Source of the DNA: Cyanoderma ruficeps
Lineage: Eukaryota; Chordata; Aves; Passeriformes; Timaliidae
Assembly (NCBI GenBank): GCA_008694505.1
Contig: VZDJ01000101.1
Location: forward strand, 895,689-959,688
Direction: 5' to 3'
DNA: 64,000 nucleotides
Of the stretch, positions 1 to 11,280 are shown piece by piece. The first letter of the stretch is position 1, and each line of letters opens with the position of its first letter. Below the pieces are notes generated by a model that saw only the letters and a list, made by a program, of their open reading frames with translations, made no database searches and was not told the DNA's origin. A program made the translations under genes and the position numbers.

Positions 1-2166
1 TTTTGTGCTGAAGCAACAGGGTGCTAAGACTGGGGTTCATAAATCAAGTGGAAAGCATAAAACTGGGACAGGAGGTAAGTAGGCATTAATATCTGACACC
101 ACTGAAGCAAGAATGAATATCATCCACGGGTATTTACACCTCAGCCTAGTTTTGTGGCTAGCACCCTGTTACAGGCTTTGCCACTGATTAGGACCTGATG
201 TTGTGCTTGGCTTGATTCCCTGTTTGGGTTTGCTGTTAGAGGTGCTCATGATGAAGGCAGGGAGAGTTACTTTCAGGTGGAGTAGCTATCACAGGGCTCC
301 AAATTCCTGTCTGTTGTCACTCACCTATAAAGTGTTTCTCTGCCATGTTCCACTATTGGTATCACTTTCATTTATATTTCTGCACAGATGTAATCATACT
401 AGGATATTGTGAAGGAAGATCTTCTGCAAACTTGATAACTTAAGTATTATTGTGAATCATATTAACACAATCTTTTTCTACTTTTAGCCACAATTTTTTA
501 CACAACAGACTTGGAAAGGTACCACGTACTGAAACAGTCTCCTTATAACACATGTTGTACTTGGTTCCCCTTAACTTGCAGAGATGAGAAATAATGTCAC
601 AACTTCGTAAGTTTTCCTTCTTTTTCCTTTTCTGTATCACCATGTCTGCACCTCATCACCAATATTTCTCAAAACTTGCCACATTAAGAAAAGGTTATTT
701 GTTAGAAAGAAATATTTATTTCAAAAATTCTGAGTGTAAAATATGGCAATATGATGATTGGAGATCTGTTTAGTTGGCTTAATGCAGATGTCTACTTGAG
801 GTAGAGCCCAGTGGGCCAGCTGGCCTAGTAGCTTCCCCCACTAAGTTGAGTGGATCTCCATGACCAGGCAAAAACATCAGACACCCAGCACACAGACAGA
901 CCTGCATTTTATACACCTAATGTATAATATACATACCTATGAATCTGGAGCAGAATCCCCAGCCCACACCCTCAGTAAGTACTCCCTAGGAAGGACACAG
1001 TGTATTCCCACAAATGAGGTTCAGGAACTCCCATCCAGCATTTCTTCTTTAATTGCATTGATAATGAACATAATGTACATGAGTGCAGTACTTGGTGAAC
1101 TGAAGCAAGCAGAGCCTACGTTGCAAGAATCTTTTGTTTCCCAGGATCTATTTTGCACAAAGGAGCTGATGTGTCCTCTAGACTTTGATCATTATCTAAT
1201 TAGGATTTTTTTGTTTATTTTTTCCAAGAGGCCACATGCCCCCTTTTTGGGGTAAATAAAACAACATTGACAGGATTGCTTTGCTGCTGTTTTCTAAAGC
1301 AGTTAAAAGGCAAGTGATCACCAGTCAAACAGCAGAAGATCTGAGAGCAGTTCCTGCCCCTCAGTGACACTGCTACTTCAGAGACTCTGCCAGGAGAGAA
1401 AACTGATGTGAATTGGAGCTTGTGTTAATGTGTTTTCCTCCTCATGTAGCTTATTGTTGTTCAGAAGTGTCCCAGAAAGTTAAAGATGGTATTTTGGGCT
1501 GCCTAATCTTTTGGGGAATGTAGGTCAGCCTAAAGGAGCAGCAGGATCTGTGATTTTCCACACTGGCCTGCAGGAAATTTAGAATCACAGCTGATAAACA
1601 GAGCCCAAGAAAATTGACAGAGTCTGGAGTGACAAGAAGATGTCAGACATTTATCTGCTTGACAGAAAAATGTCTGATTGCTGACACACGCTGACTCATA
1701 TTTCCTTTTTTGAGGATGGCTGAGATACGATGCCTGCTTGCCATGAAGCTAACTTGTAAGATTTTTGTAGCATTTTTCTTTTAAATTATTGTTCTTCAGA
1801 CACTCAGGAGCATTTTGAAATGATGAGAGAGGTACTTTGAGAAGACCAAGAAGTGGAGAATAATCTCTCATGAATGCTGACTGAATTTTCAGGCTTGCCT
1901 GACATGTTTTTTGATTGCCTCCTTTTTATTCTGATAATCTGTGGAAGTGCAACAATAGCTGAAAGCGTGTAGCAACAAAAATCTTTTATTGTGAAGCAAT
2001 TCCAGAGAGCTGTGGCTGCATGCTTATGAATGACATCCCCAGAAATGCTACCCAGTGATACTGATCCATCCCACTCAAACCTGGCTTTGGTGTGAAAGCA
2101 GAGGAAGGGGATAGAAATGGGAGGAAGCTTTATCTATTCAGATTATTAAGAGACATGATGGACATC
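1..2166. other. Unannotated single-copy-looking DNA
   Basis: I recognise no gene or repeat here. The longest open frame is 131 codons on the plus strand at 860-1255. It has no recognisable domain, contains low-complexity hydrophobic stretches and ends in an AT-rich area, so I treat it as chance. A 10-bp stem with a 15-nt loop lies at 1643-1677, but stems of that length are expected by chance in a window this size. Confidence 0.6.
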
Positions 2167-2223
2167 TATTAAGCAGAAATACTGTAAAGAAAGTCTGCCC
2201 TGTAAGAGTATTTCTGCTTAATA
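2167..2223. repeat. Perfect 17-bp inverted repeat with 23-nt loop
   Basis: The left arm at 2167-2183 (TATTAAGCAGAAATACT) is the exact reverse complement of the right arm at 2207-2223. They are separated by 23 nt (2184-2206). A transcript of either strand could fold into a hairpin with an uninterrupted 17-bp stem. A perfect stem this long at this spacing is very unlikely by chance in 64 kb. It could be a small foldback element, a remnant of a palindromic transposon, or a small-RNA hairpin. Pairing does not extend past the arms on either side, which is shorter than a typical microRNA precursor. No target-site duplication is obvious. Confidence 0.85.
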
Positions 2224-3641
2224 ATTATTCCAATAATTAGATTGCTATTTATTAGGAGGATGTGTAAACAACACTAGCAGTTGATACTCGCAAGACTCCT
2301 GAGAAGGCTCACGATATTCAAGCCTTTTACTTTCACTGCTTTATCAGATTACTCCAGAGGCTGAGGAGAAACAGCTTCTGCTCCTCTGACTCATGGTTTA
2401 AGAGTCTTATGAATTTTAAAAGCATAGTGGGAACTGTCAGAACTACCTTATCTGCACTGGCAATTTCTAGTTGCTCTCAGTGTTGTGTACTCACTCAAAG
2501 GTATGGAGTTGGAAGTGCTAGAAGGAAAGAGGTACCCTGTTAGGGATGAAATCCTTAAAAATTTAGCTTTTTCCACAGCCTCTGCGGTGAAGTAGTTATG
2601 CTGTTTTAATGGTGCTTGGGCAAATAGAGTATGGCATAAAATGTACTCTCTCTCCTGACTTTTTGGAGGGAAGCCAAGCATGTGTCAGGGTCTACAGTGA
2701 TTCATGATATGGACTAAAATTACTAAGATATATTATTAATTCATATGTTAATGGACATAGTCTACATGAAAGAGGCAAAAAGAAGGTTTGCTTTATCTCA
2801 CATTCTTATCAGCTTTTCCAAGCATTATTTTGATGGCTCATCATTTTAATAAATATTCAGTACTGTTCAGACCAGAAACCCATTTAACTCATTAATGTTT
2901 GTCCTCATGTGGCTAATAATTGGTCTCTTAAATGCCTCACATATGAAAATGTTACTACCACTTCACAGCATCTTACTCTGATTATTGTATGTTTTTATAT
3001 TCATCCCAAGAGCTGAATTTTAATGAATATGTGAGATATTCCTTTCTGATAACTACAAGCAATAGGTCAGTGCATGGTGAGTTTTATTTGGGTATGTTTT
3101 TCATCTTGGTTTGTGTTTATAAATTAGAAAAATAAATACATATTATAGTTAATTTTATGATCATTTTGACAGTGAATTGAAAGAGACAAGTTTCCATAGG
3201 TCCTTAATTCCCCAGTATTTTCTTTTTAAATAACTAAGTGCCACTGTTGAAAGGATGCTAGTACATTCTGGTAATAGGAAGGATGCATTGACTATTCAAA
3301 TACATTAAAGCTCTTCTCCCTATTTTTTTTTTTTAATCTAAATAGTTCTTGCAAATTTTTGTCTCATATATACAAACACACATATCAAAATATATCCCTT
3401 TTCTTTTGTGAGAGATTTCAGTCAATAACAAACTATTGACCTAATTTTTATTTTATTTTTAAATTACTTTTAATAGCTGTTCCTGTATTTATTCAGTGTA
3501 AATGTATCCAAACATCCTTAGACTCTGCAGACAACATTGTTGAACTATCCCAGTGTTTCAATTAGTTATCATCAGAGAAAAACTTATAAATTCAAAACAC
3601 TTTGGAGTTCATGAGAAAGTTGGAAAAACTATAATTTTACA
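2224..3641. other. Unannotated AT-rich DNA
   Basis: I see no gene, LTR or LINE fragment in this stretch. It is AT-rich with short T and A runs (for example near 3328). The open frames are under 80 codons and match nothing I know. Confidence 0.6.
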
Positions 3642-3645
3642 CACC
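3642..3645. repeat. Left target-site copy CACC of solo LTR
   Basis: CACC here is repeated at 4358-4361, immediately outside the TG...CA ends of the LTR between them. The match can be read as 5 bp (ACACC) if the terminal A of the LTR is counted. This is the expected footprint of integrase. Confidence 0.6.
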
Positions 3646-4357
3646 TGTGGTGGTGTGGTGTGTCTCTGGGGACCCGTGTCCCACACCCTGGCCCGCCCTG
3701 GCACTGGAGCTCTAGTAAAGGTATGGCTCCATATTCTGTGATACATCCCTGATCCTGATGGCCCTTGCCCTGCAGAAGCACAAACAGTGGCGAAGGAATA
3801 AAGGGAGGACTCTGGTGGGGAACTTCAGCTGGGTTTTATTAAGTACATGTACAACCCGGGCACACCCAGTGAGTCAGCCCACCAAAGCTCACTGTCCTCT
3901 CTGGACAGCACCTTAAATATGGGGGTGGAGAAATGGGAAGGGGACAGCTTGGAACCAAACCAAAAGGTGAAGGGAGTGACCCAGCCCATGAATGACAGTC
4001 AATAGAACCAATCAGTAAATCAAGGGAGGGGAGAACCGGGGAACCGGCCAATCACTCAACGTCCTCACTAGAACCTTCTAGACATCAGGGTGAGGCTGTA
4101 AGGTGATGGACAGGACCCATAATTGTGATTGACACCTGACAATCACTCAAGGGAAACCAAGGAGGGTTTAACATGGGGTTACGTGGGACAGACCATTGTA
4201 ACTTATATAAAAACAGTATAACACAAAGAACAGATGAATACAGAAAACTGGTAAAACCCAAATGCACCACTACACACATTCTCCTTGCAAAGTAACACAA
4301 AGACAATAAAATAAATGTTTGAACACAGAGGGAAATTTGTCTTTTCAATTTGCCTCA
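3646..4357 (-). mobile_element. Solo LTR of an endogenous retrovirus, minus strand
   Basis: This is a 712-bp segment that starts TG and ends CA on both strands and is flanked by CACC repeats. Read on the minus strand it begins TGAGGCAAATTG and ends CCACCACCACA. A TATA-like ATATTTAAGG lies at 3911-3920 and an AATAAA poly-A signal at 3835-3840, followed by about 190 bp of putative U5. It is more GC-rich than its surroundings. No gag, pol or env sequence adjoins it, so it is a solo LTR left by recombination between two LTRs. The short duplication would fit a class I or class III element, but I do not assign a family. Open frames inside it are not genes. Confidence 0.75.
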
Positions 4358-4361
4358 CACC
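4358..4361. repeat. Right target-site copy CACC of solo LTR
   Basis: This is the second copy of the CACC found at 3642-3645. It lies directly after the CA terminus of the LTR. Confidence 0.6.
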
Positions 4362-5217
4362 TAATTATTCTGTAAGACAAAAAACCCCTATTTTACAGTT
4401 CTGTGAACTAAGTTAATTTTTTAATGTATAAATGTGTTATGCTACCAGAGTCAGGCTGAAACAGCACGATAAAAATAGTAGCATTGTGTTTTGGTGAATT
4501 AAGATAACTTTGAGTGAAGTCTGGGTTGAGTCTCGTGACTAATTTCAGGCATCTGAAGGCAGCCAAGTGAGACTTCTCTTCCCTTTGCTATCCCAGGGAA
4601 ACATCCTGGCTATGCCAGCCTCTCTGTAAAGTCACTGGTGAGATGGATGCCTCTAGATGGCAATTTAGCATATTAAAGATAAGTAAAGATAGATGCTTAA
4701 GACATATAAAAAATAATTGTTCTTTGGAGGCATTGCTCTCATTTCACTATTAAAGATGAATCCTGGATGATTTTAACTGTTAGTTGAACCTTTTCCCAGG
4801 AAATTGCTCCACTTATATGCTTGCAGTGGATTGGTTTGTTCAGCTCCATCTAGAAAAAAAACCCAGTGTAGCTACAAAACACAGCAAGGTCAAGAGAAAG
4901 ATTCATTTTTCCACTAATTTAAATTTAGCCACTAATTCCATAACCAAATATTTTAAGTTCACCATTTCCACATCTTGCATCTGAAGCTCCTGGACTATGC
5001 CTTTACTGTGTCTTAAAATGAGAGTATTAGACTATGCAACCTCTGAGCTAATTAAAAATATTAAGGGTCTTGCGGTGTCCTTTAGGTTGCTATTAACATT
5101 TTTTTACGTATTACTTGACTGGCAGTTTTCATGTTTATTATTACCACAGGTATTACCTTTTAGTCCAAGGCAAATCTTTATTAACTTTACAATAATTGCT
5201 CTTGTTCCTTCATTATT
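4362..5217. other. Unannotated AT-rich DNA
   Basis: I see no gene or recognisable repeat. Several short plus-strand frames occur, including one starting at 4997 that runs into the TA microsatellite. They show no domain and I regard them as chance. Confidence 0.6.
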
Positions 5218-5280
5218 TGCATATATATATATATATACACACNGTATATATATGTATATATATACACACATATATATAAA
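5218..5280. repeat. (TA)n / (CA)n compound microsatellite with one N
   Basis: Alternating TA runs are interrupted by two short ACACAC segments. A single N at 5243 falls exactly between the halves. The array is likely length-variable, and the N probably marks an unresolved join or base. Confidence 0.9.
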
Positions 5281-8200
5281 AATAAACTCGAAATACCTTA
5301 TTTCTTTTAGATTTCTAAATGTATTGCTGTTATAAACAGCATCAGCAAATTAGGACTTTGTGGTCAAAGCTTCTGTTGTTTTAATTATATAGTTTGAAAA
5401 GCATAAATCTCTTTGGACAATAAAATTCATCATCTGTGAAAGACATAGATAATGAATTATTCAGTCTTTCTTACTAAGGTCATTGTAGGTGTATTCCCCA
5501 CTGTAAAAATTGTAGATTATCCTACCTTAAAATTCCCATAAGATGAATTTTTTCTTCCTTCCTATCTTAGCGGCCAGAATTACTTTTTCTTCAAGTTCAC
5601 TATCAGAGCTAGCACTTTGAACCCACTTTTAGTAGTATAATATGTTGATGGTATGTTTGGATATTCTGAGGAAAGGCAAATTACACTCTGATAAATCATG
5701 TATCTTGTCTCATACTTCCAAAAGGGAAAAGAAAAAGACAAAGGAAAAAGAAATGAAAATAGAATTAATTTAAACTTCTGAATTTGAAGAGAGTGTTATA
5801 ATCCTGTTATATTTGAAGACTAAATTATGCCAATCCCACTTTCAATGTTATAGATATAACTTGATTCAGTCTCTCAGAGCAAAAGAAGCTGACACATCCA
5901 CGTACTGGGAGGATACACTGATGGGATGTTCAGGAGCACTAACGCTTTTTTATCTGTACTTTGTGCGTTACAATCTCTTGTTTCAGACACACATTTACTT
6001 AGACCTCTCTGCTACTCTATCCAAATGAAGATAATTTTATAGTGGTCTCAGTTCATTTTGTGTAGGAGAGATGAATTTCTTTATTAAATATAATTTTTAC
6101 TGACTACCAGTAATGGCTGAGGAATTAATTTTAATATAAAACCTCTATAGAGTTTGAAGTCTGCAAATATTTCCTCAGGTGTTGAACCAGATGTTATGCT
6201 AATTTTTTTCAGTGACACTTTCCATGATCAACTATAGAGCAGTCTTACAGGAAGGTCTTAAACTTTGAGATTAATTTTTAACTCTTTTCTAACAAGTCCT
6301 TAATGTGTATAGTCCTGATGCTGTCTGAGATATCACACTGCTGGAAGTTATGGCACAGGACCTAGAGGAGTGCTGCTTCCTGAAATGGCAGCTGAACTCT
6401 GAGAAGACTTTCCTAAAATGCCCAAAATTCCACTGGACATCTATGTGTACCATCCCAGATTTCTCCCTGTCATAGCTGGCTATCTCTTGTCTGAAGGGTT
6501 GCTCCCATAAAGCTGGTATGAATTTTGGGATGGGACAAAAGGAGAAAAAGGAGTTATAACTTGAGAAGGTGCAAGGATAACTAGTTTTCATACTTTGGTT
6601 TAAGTGTTTCACCACATGCTTCCAACTTGGAGCATTTTATTTTTAAGTTAGAAGAAAAGAACAATGAAGAAATAGTGAAAAAAAATTACACCTGAATCAA
6701 AGAATTATTTTTTTTTATAATCAATGGCTTTAGAGGGATTGCACAGTTTCAGGATTGGTTCTACAAAAAATATAAAGCCAAAAGAGGCTTTTTACTTTAC
6801 CTACTCACATGTATCTTTTTATGTGTATTTATTTTTTGCTTGACTTACTGTAAACCTCATTTTTCCTTAGTAAGCACTTTCCACAAAAAGTTTCCAAATT
6901 ATTTGATATTTCTTTCCTATTCATTCCCAGATGTTCATCTAGCAATGATTACTATTATGAGTTTCTAGAACTAGTTAGTTATGAAATATAATTTTGTAGT
7001 TTTATTGTCTTTTTTTCCTGGACCAAATTCTCAGCCAATGTCAGTCATGTAGCTTCCTGATTTTACTGGTGCTGTTTGACAGGCTGGACCATTTGAAGAG
7101 GTTTCATTTGAGGATCTAATTTTCTGTATGTGTCATCCATCACACACTGCTGTAGAGGGTAGTTATGCATATTCCAAACTGAATTAAGGTGCTGATACAA
7201 CAAGACAGTTATAGACATATTCAAGTTTTATGAGGCTTTAAATGTGGTCATGTAGGTAATACTACTTAGCATTAAGTAGATGTTTTAGTGTTCTGCAGAG
7301 CATGAACTAAATACATTTGTTTAGAAGCCCATAAACTCTCCTAGTACCCTTTAACTGGGCAGTAAATACAAATAGTATGTAAACTACAAGTACTAGCATA
7401 AACAGAGAAGGTACTATTAAAAATAAAGGCCTTCTTTAAAGAAGGGATTGAAAGTGTGCTTTGCTATCCTGAGAATTCCCTGCTACAAATGAAGCAGTTG
7501 AGTTCTGAGTGAATGGAATAATTTCTAAACCCCAAGAGAATATCTTAATCAGCTTGTGGACGATCCCAACACAACAGTGAGGTTTGTAATACATTTTCTG
7601 GAAGTGAAATAACCTAAAAAGTGACATAGGGAAGGTCAGTGGTCCTCCAGGCCTTAATATCATCCTTAAAAGTGAAATTGATACATTATCAATGTCTTGT
7701 TCAGAACTTCCACTAATAATCAGATCTAATAAGCATAGAACATGCAAATTCTGAAAAAAACAGCCTAAAATCCAATAAAGAAAACACAGAGCATGTACTG
7801 GAATCTGATTGGTATATGCAAGACCTTGTAGTAACACCAAGCAGAAATATCATCTGGATTACAAATTCTTCATCTTCTCTTTGTTCCCTGTATTCCCAAA
7901 ATTTTTGTTTAAGGCTCTGAACTCCATTAAAATAAAAAACTTACAAAGAGAAGGAAAAAGAGCTGTTATCTAAAAGTATCCCATGAAAAATAGTAAGCAG
8001 TATTTCTGAGCAACTCTTGAGGTGATTTTGTTTAATCATTTTGCCAGTGTGATTTGAATTCTGATTATTCTAGTGGTTGTTGCATGAGGCCTAATAATAG
8101 TTCGATTATTGGTTTTGTATTTACGACAAAACATTCTCTTCAAAACAGATAAATCAGAAGTAGTGAAATAAGTATTAACCTAGTTTCCATCTAGTACTTC

Positions 8201-11139
8201 TGGCTCCTAATTGTAAACTTAGAGTGCTATTCATTCAAGTTTTACTACTCACATTGGCAAATATTGGTTTGCCTGTAACAGATGCGGTTTATTTTTATAA
8301 TTTCTCATAAAGTTTATAGGGTGTTTAAATTTTTAAAAGAGATACCTCTGGAAGATTTTTTTTTAATCAAATGTTCAGCAATAAGAAATCAAGTTTAAAA
8401 AAAGGACCAGTGATAGGGAAGGTGTGATACTTTCCATGTTACTTATGCATGAACTATACCCCAAGCATTCCCCTCTACCCACTTTCTTATGTTTGTTCCC
8501 ATTTGTGAAAGCACAGATTGACTACTGTCATGTTTATTAAAATGTAACTTGTTTTTTTCCTGAAATTATTTTATTATTCGATCACATCTTAGCAGATATG
8601 ATTAAATATTTACACTTGTTATCTATATTAATTAATTTATTGTCAAGAAACTTTCCTAGAACAGGAACAGAACTAGACCAGTGAACAAGCTGTGTCTCAT
8701 CAATATGTTAAATTATAGCTGGCATGTTTCATGTGAAATGGACACAAATAACACATAATTTTAATGATATTATCTTCTGTGTTCTAAGATGAAAAATTCA
8801 GACCAGAAATCTACAAGTTTCACTCTTGGGACTAACTTTTAAAGCCAAAGATAAAAATCTTAGACAAACTGGATTCAAGCTGGATAAATGCCACCTAAAA
8901 AGTTGTAAAACACCCACATTTAAAAAAAAACTGAAGCAAACAGCAAACCAACCAATCAACCAATAAAAAAACCCCAACCAAGCCAAAACACCAAATCAAT
9001 TCTTTTTTTAATATTATTTTTTGAATTTTTTTAGGTATAGGCCAGTCTATTTGGCAGAACTTTGCATCTTTTTGCCTGGAAACAGGGTATCAGCAAATAA
9101 AACAAAAGAGAAAAGGGGCCTGCTTTTCACAATATGAAAGATTTTATCTTTGTTCTATGACAGAACTTATTCCCAGAGAAATTGTTTTCATATCTGCAAA
9201 ACGAAGTGTTATTTTATCTGTGCTTTACTTTTGTCTCACTAGAACACAGTGTGAAATAAATCGACAGCTCTTTTAACAATTATTTTTATACCAGGTGGTT
9301 TAATTTTTTGCTTAGCATAAACATGTATTTCTCCATGGAGAGAAAGTATTCCAACAGAGTATATGATGGAGAGGAAGATAAGTGGGGGATGAAAAACCCT
9401 AAGCTATTTAAAATTTGTAGAAATTTTAGCATCAAAATTGTTCAAGAGCTCACCTTATGTGATAACCAATCTCCCAGGAAGTGTTCCCTGATTCCAGAAA
9501 TGCAGCTTTCAGTTTTATTATACAAACAGCATAGAATGAGAAAATTTCCATCCTTGCAATGGTAACTGATGAGAGTGAAGTCATGGAGTCTAATGAAGAT
9601 TTTTGTCTATACCAACGTACCCCTCTATTCAGGAATTGAACACATCTAAAGCATTTGACAAATATACCCACTGGTAAACTTTTCTCTGTAGCTTGACATG
9701 ACCTTGTTTCAAGTGTCTTACAATAGCAGCAATTCATATTCAATTAAGCACTAGCATTTTTGTATTTATATTTGTAATGATAATGTGTTTGATACTTTTA
9801 CCACTTCAGACAAGAAGAAAAGATTTCTGCAAGACACAAGCACTGTGTAAATGTCCTGCAGGCCTAACCTAAAGAGACTATGATGGAAACTTTCTGGATA
9901 GCTTCAGATGTAAGGCTTATGGTACCATGTTCTGGTTGGAGCAAACCCTCAATTTAATTTTGTTTTCCTAATTACAAAGCCAAAATTGGGCCAGATTTTC
10001 ATTTTAGACACTTGACTGAAAGAATTGGATCCCTTTTTATTCTGAATGATACATTTTTTTGCTGCTAACTTCACAGACAAGTTAAATCAATGTTATTTTG
10101 AAACAGAGATATCCTGACTTTCTTTTTGACATCTCAGCTGACATCTTGGTTAAAGTTACTGACTTTCTCACTGAAAGGCATGTTCTTCTGCTAAGTTCAT
10201 GGAGTAGTTTCTCAAGTTAACATTGTATTGCACAAGTGATGAAAATGTTTTTGATTGTAGTGTAAACACATAAATCTTTTTCCTCACCCTGAAAAAAGCC
10301 AGAACAGACAGGTAAAAAAAAATTGCATGAAATTAAAACGTTTTATTATGTGTTACATTCACACGTCCCCCCAAGAAATTTAATTTCCAGGATTAAGAAA
10401 GTAAGGATAAATCTTGCGGCTTTTAAGTCAGAGAGTATAAAAAAAGAGAAATATGAAGTGACTTGGCTATGGGATGACCTCATCAGACTGAAAGTAAGAA
10501 CGCAATACTTAAAGTGTAGTGAAGTTTTACTGCTTATGAGATGTCAGCCACCAGCAGGGCAGCACACCCTTAGCTCAATCACAATCCCCTTAACAGACTA
10601 TTATTTCATTCTCTGGTGAACTTCAAAGTGAATGCTTCACAGATGATTCTGTGAAGGCTGCCTTTTGACAGCTAAGGTTGCTTCTTTGTAAACGAATCTG
10701 TTTTGATTTAGTTTTCTTACATTCTAATTATTTCTTATATCTAGCATCCTCTCTAGAAATAGAAATTTCTTTGACAGTCATAGCCTAAAATCCCTTTAGT
10801 GATCTTATATGAACACACATAGAAGGATAAAATAAAAATAAAGCGGCAAGAAACTAAAACTATGCACAAAATTCTCCCCTTTGTGTTTCACACATCCATG
10901 ACCCACACCTCCAGTTATCGTCACTGCCTTAAAAATACAAGCAGCTGAAGAAAAGCAGTGGATGGCCTGCCTTATCACCTAACCTCTACAGCAGAGATTG
11001 GGAATGGGGGCTGATAGGGTGTCAAAAGATAGCAAAGTATCATGAGCAAGGAGACTCCACAGTAAGGTAACTTTTCTCTTCTATTACCTGAACTGTGCTG
11101 CTGAGTTACATGTCTCCCTACATATAAATTCATGCTTCA
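5281..11139. other. Unannotated AT-rich DNA, about 5.9 kb
   Basis: I recognise no gene, LTR or CR1 fragment. The longest open frame is 134 codons on the minus strand at 7436-7840. It carries hydrophobic stretches but no known domain and no splice or promoter context. An A/C-rich low-complexity stretch lies at about 8921-8990. The segment may be intergenic or intronic. Confidence 0.6.
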
Positions 11140-11280
11140 TATAAAAGTCATATACATAATATATAAAGCCCATAATATACTATACTACACACATACACAT
11201 ATACACACATTTATAATGCATATAAAATGTATTTACTAATAATTATAAGCTTAATATATATTCAAAAATATATTTTTCAT
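11140..11280. repeat. AT-rich TATA/CACA low-complexity tract
   Basis: This is an irregular run of ATAT, ACACAC and TTATA units with few G or C bases. It is a decayed dinucleotide microsatellite rather than a clean array. Confidence 0.65.

Noticed and set aside
860..1255. 131-codon plus-strand open frame
   Set aside because: It has no recognisable domain and no splice or promoter context, and its composition matches the surrounding AT-rich DNA.
1643..1677. 10-bp inverted repeat with 15-nt loop
   Set aside because: Stems of this length and spacing are expected about once or more by chance in 64 kb.
7436..7840. 134-codon minus-strand open frame
   Set aside because: It has hydrophobic stretches but no known fold or motif. 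One frame of this length is expected by chance in 64 kb on six frames.
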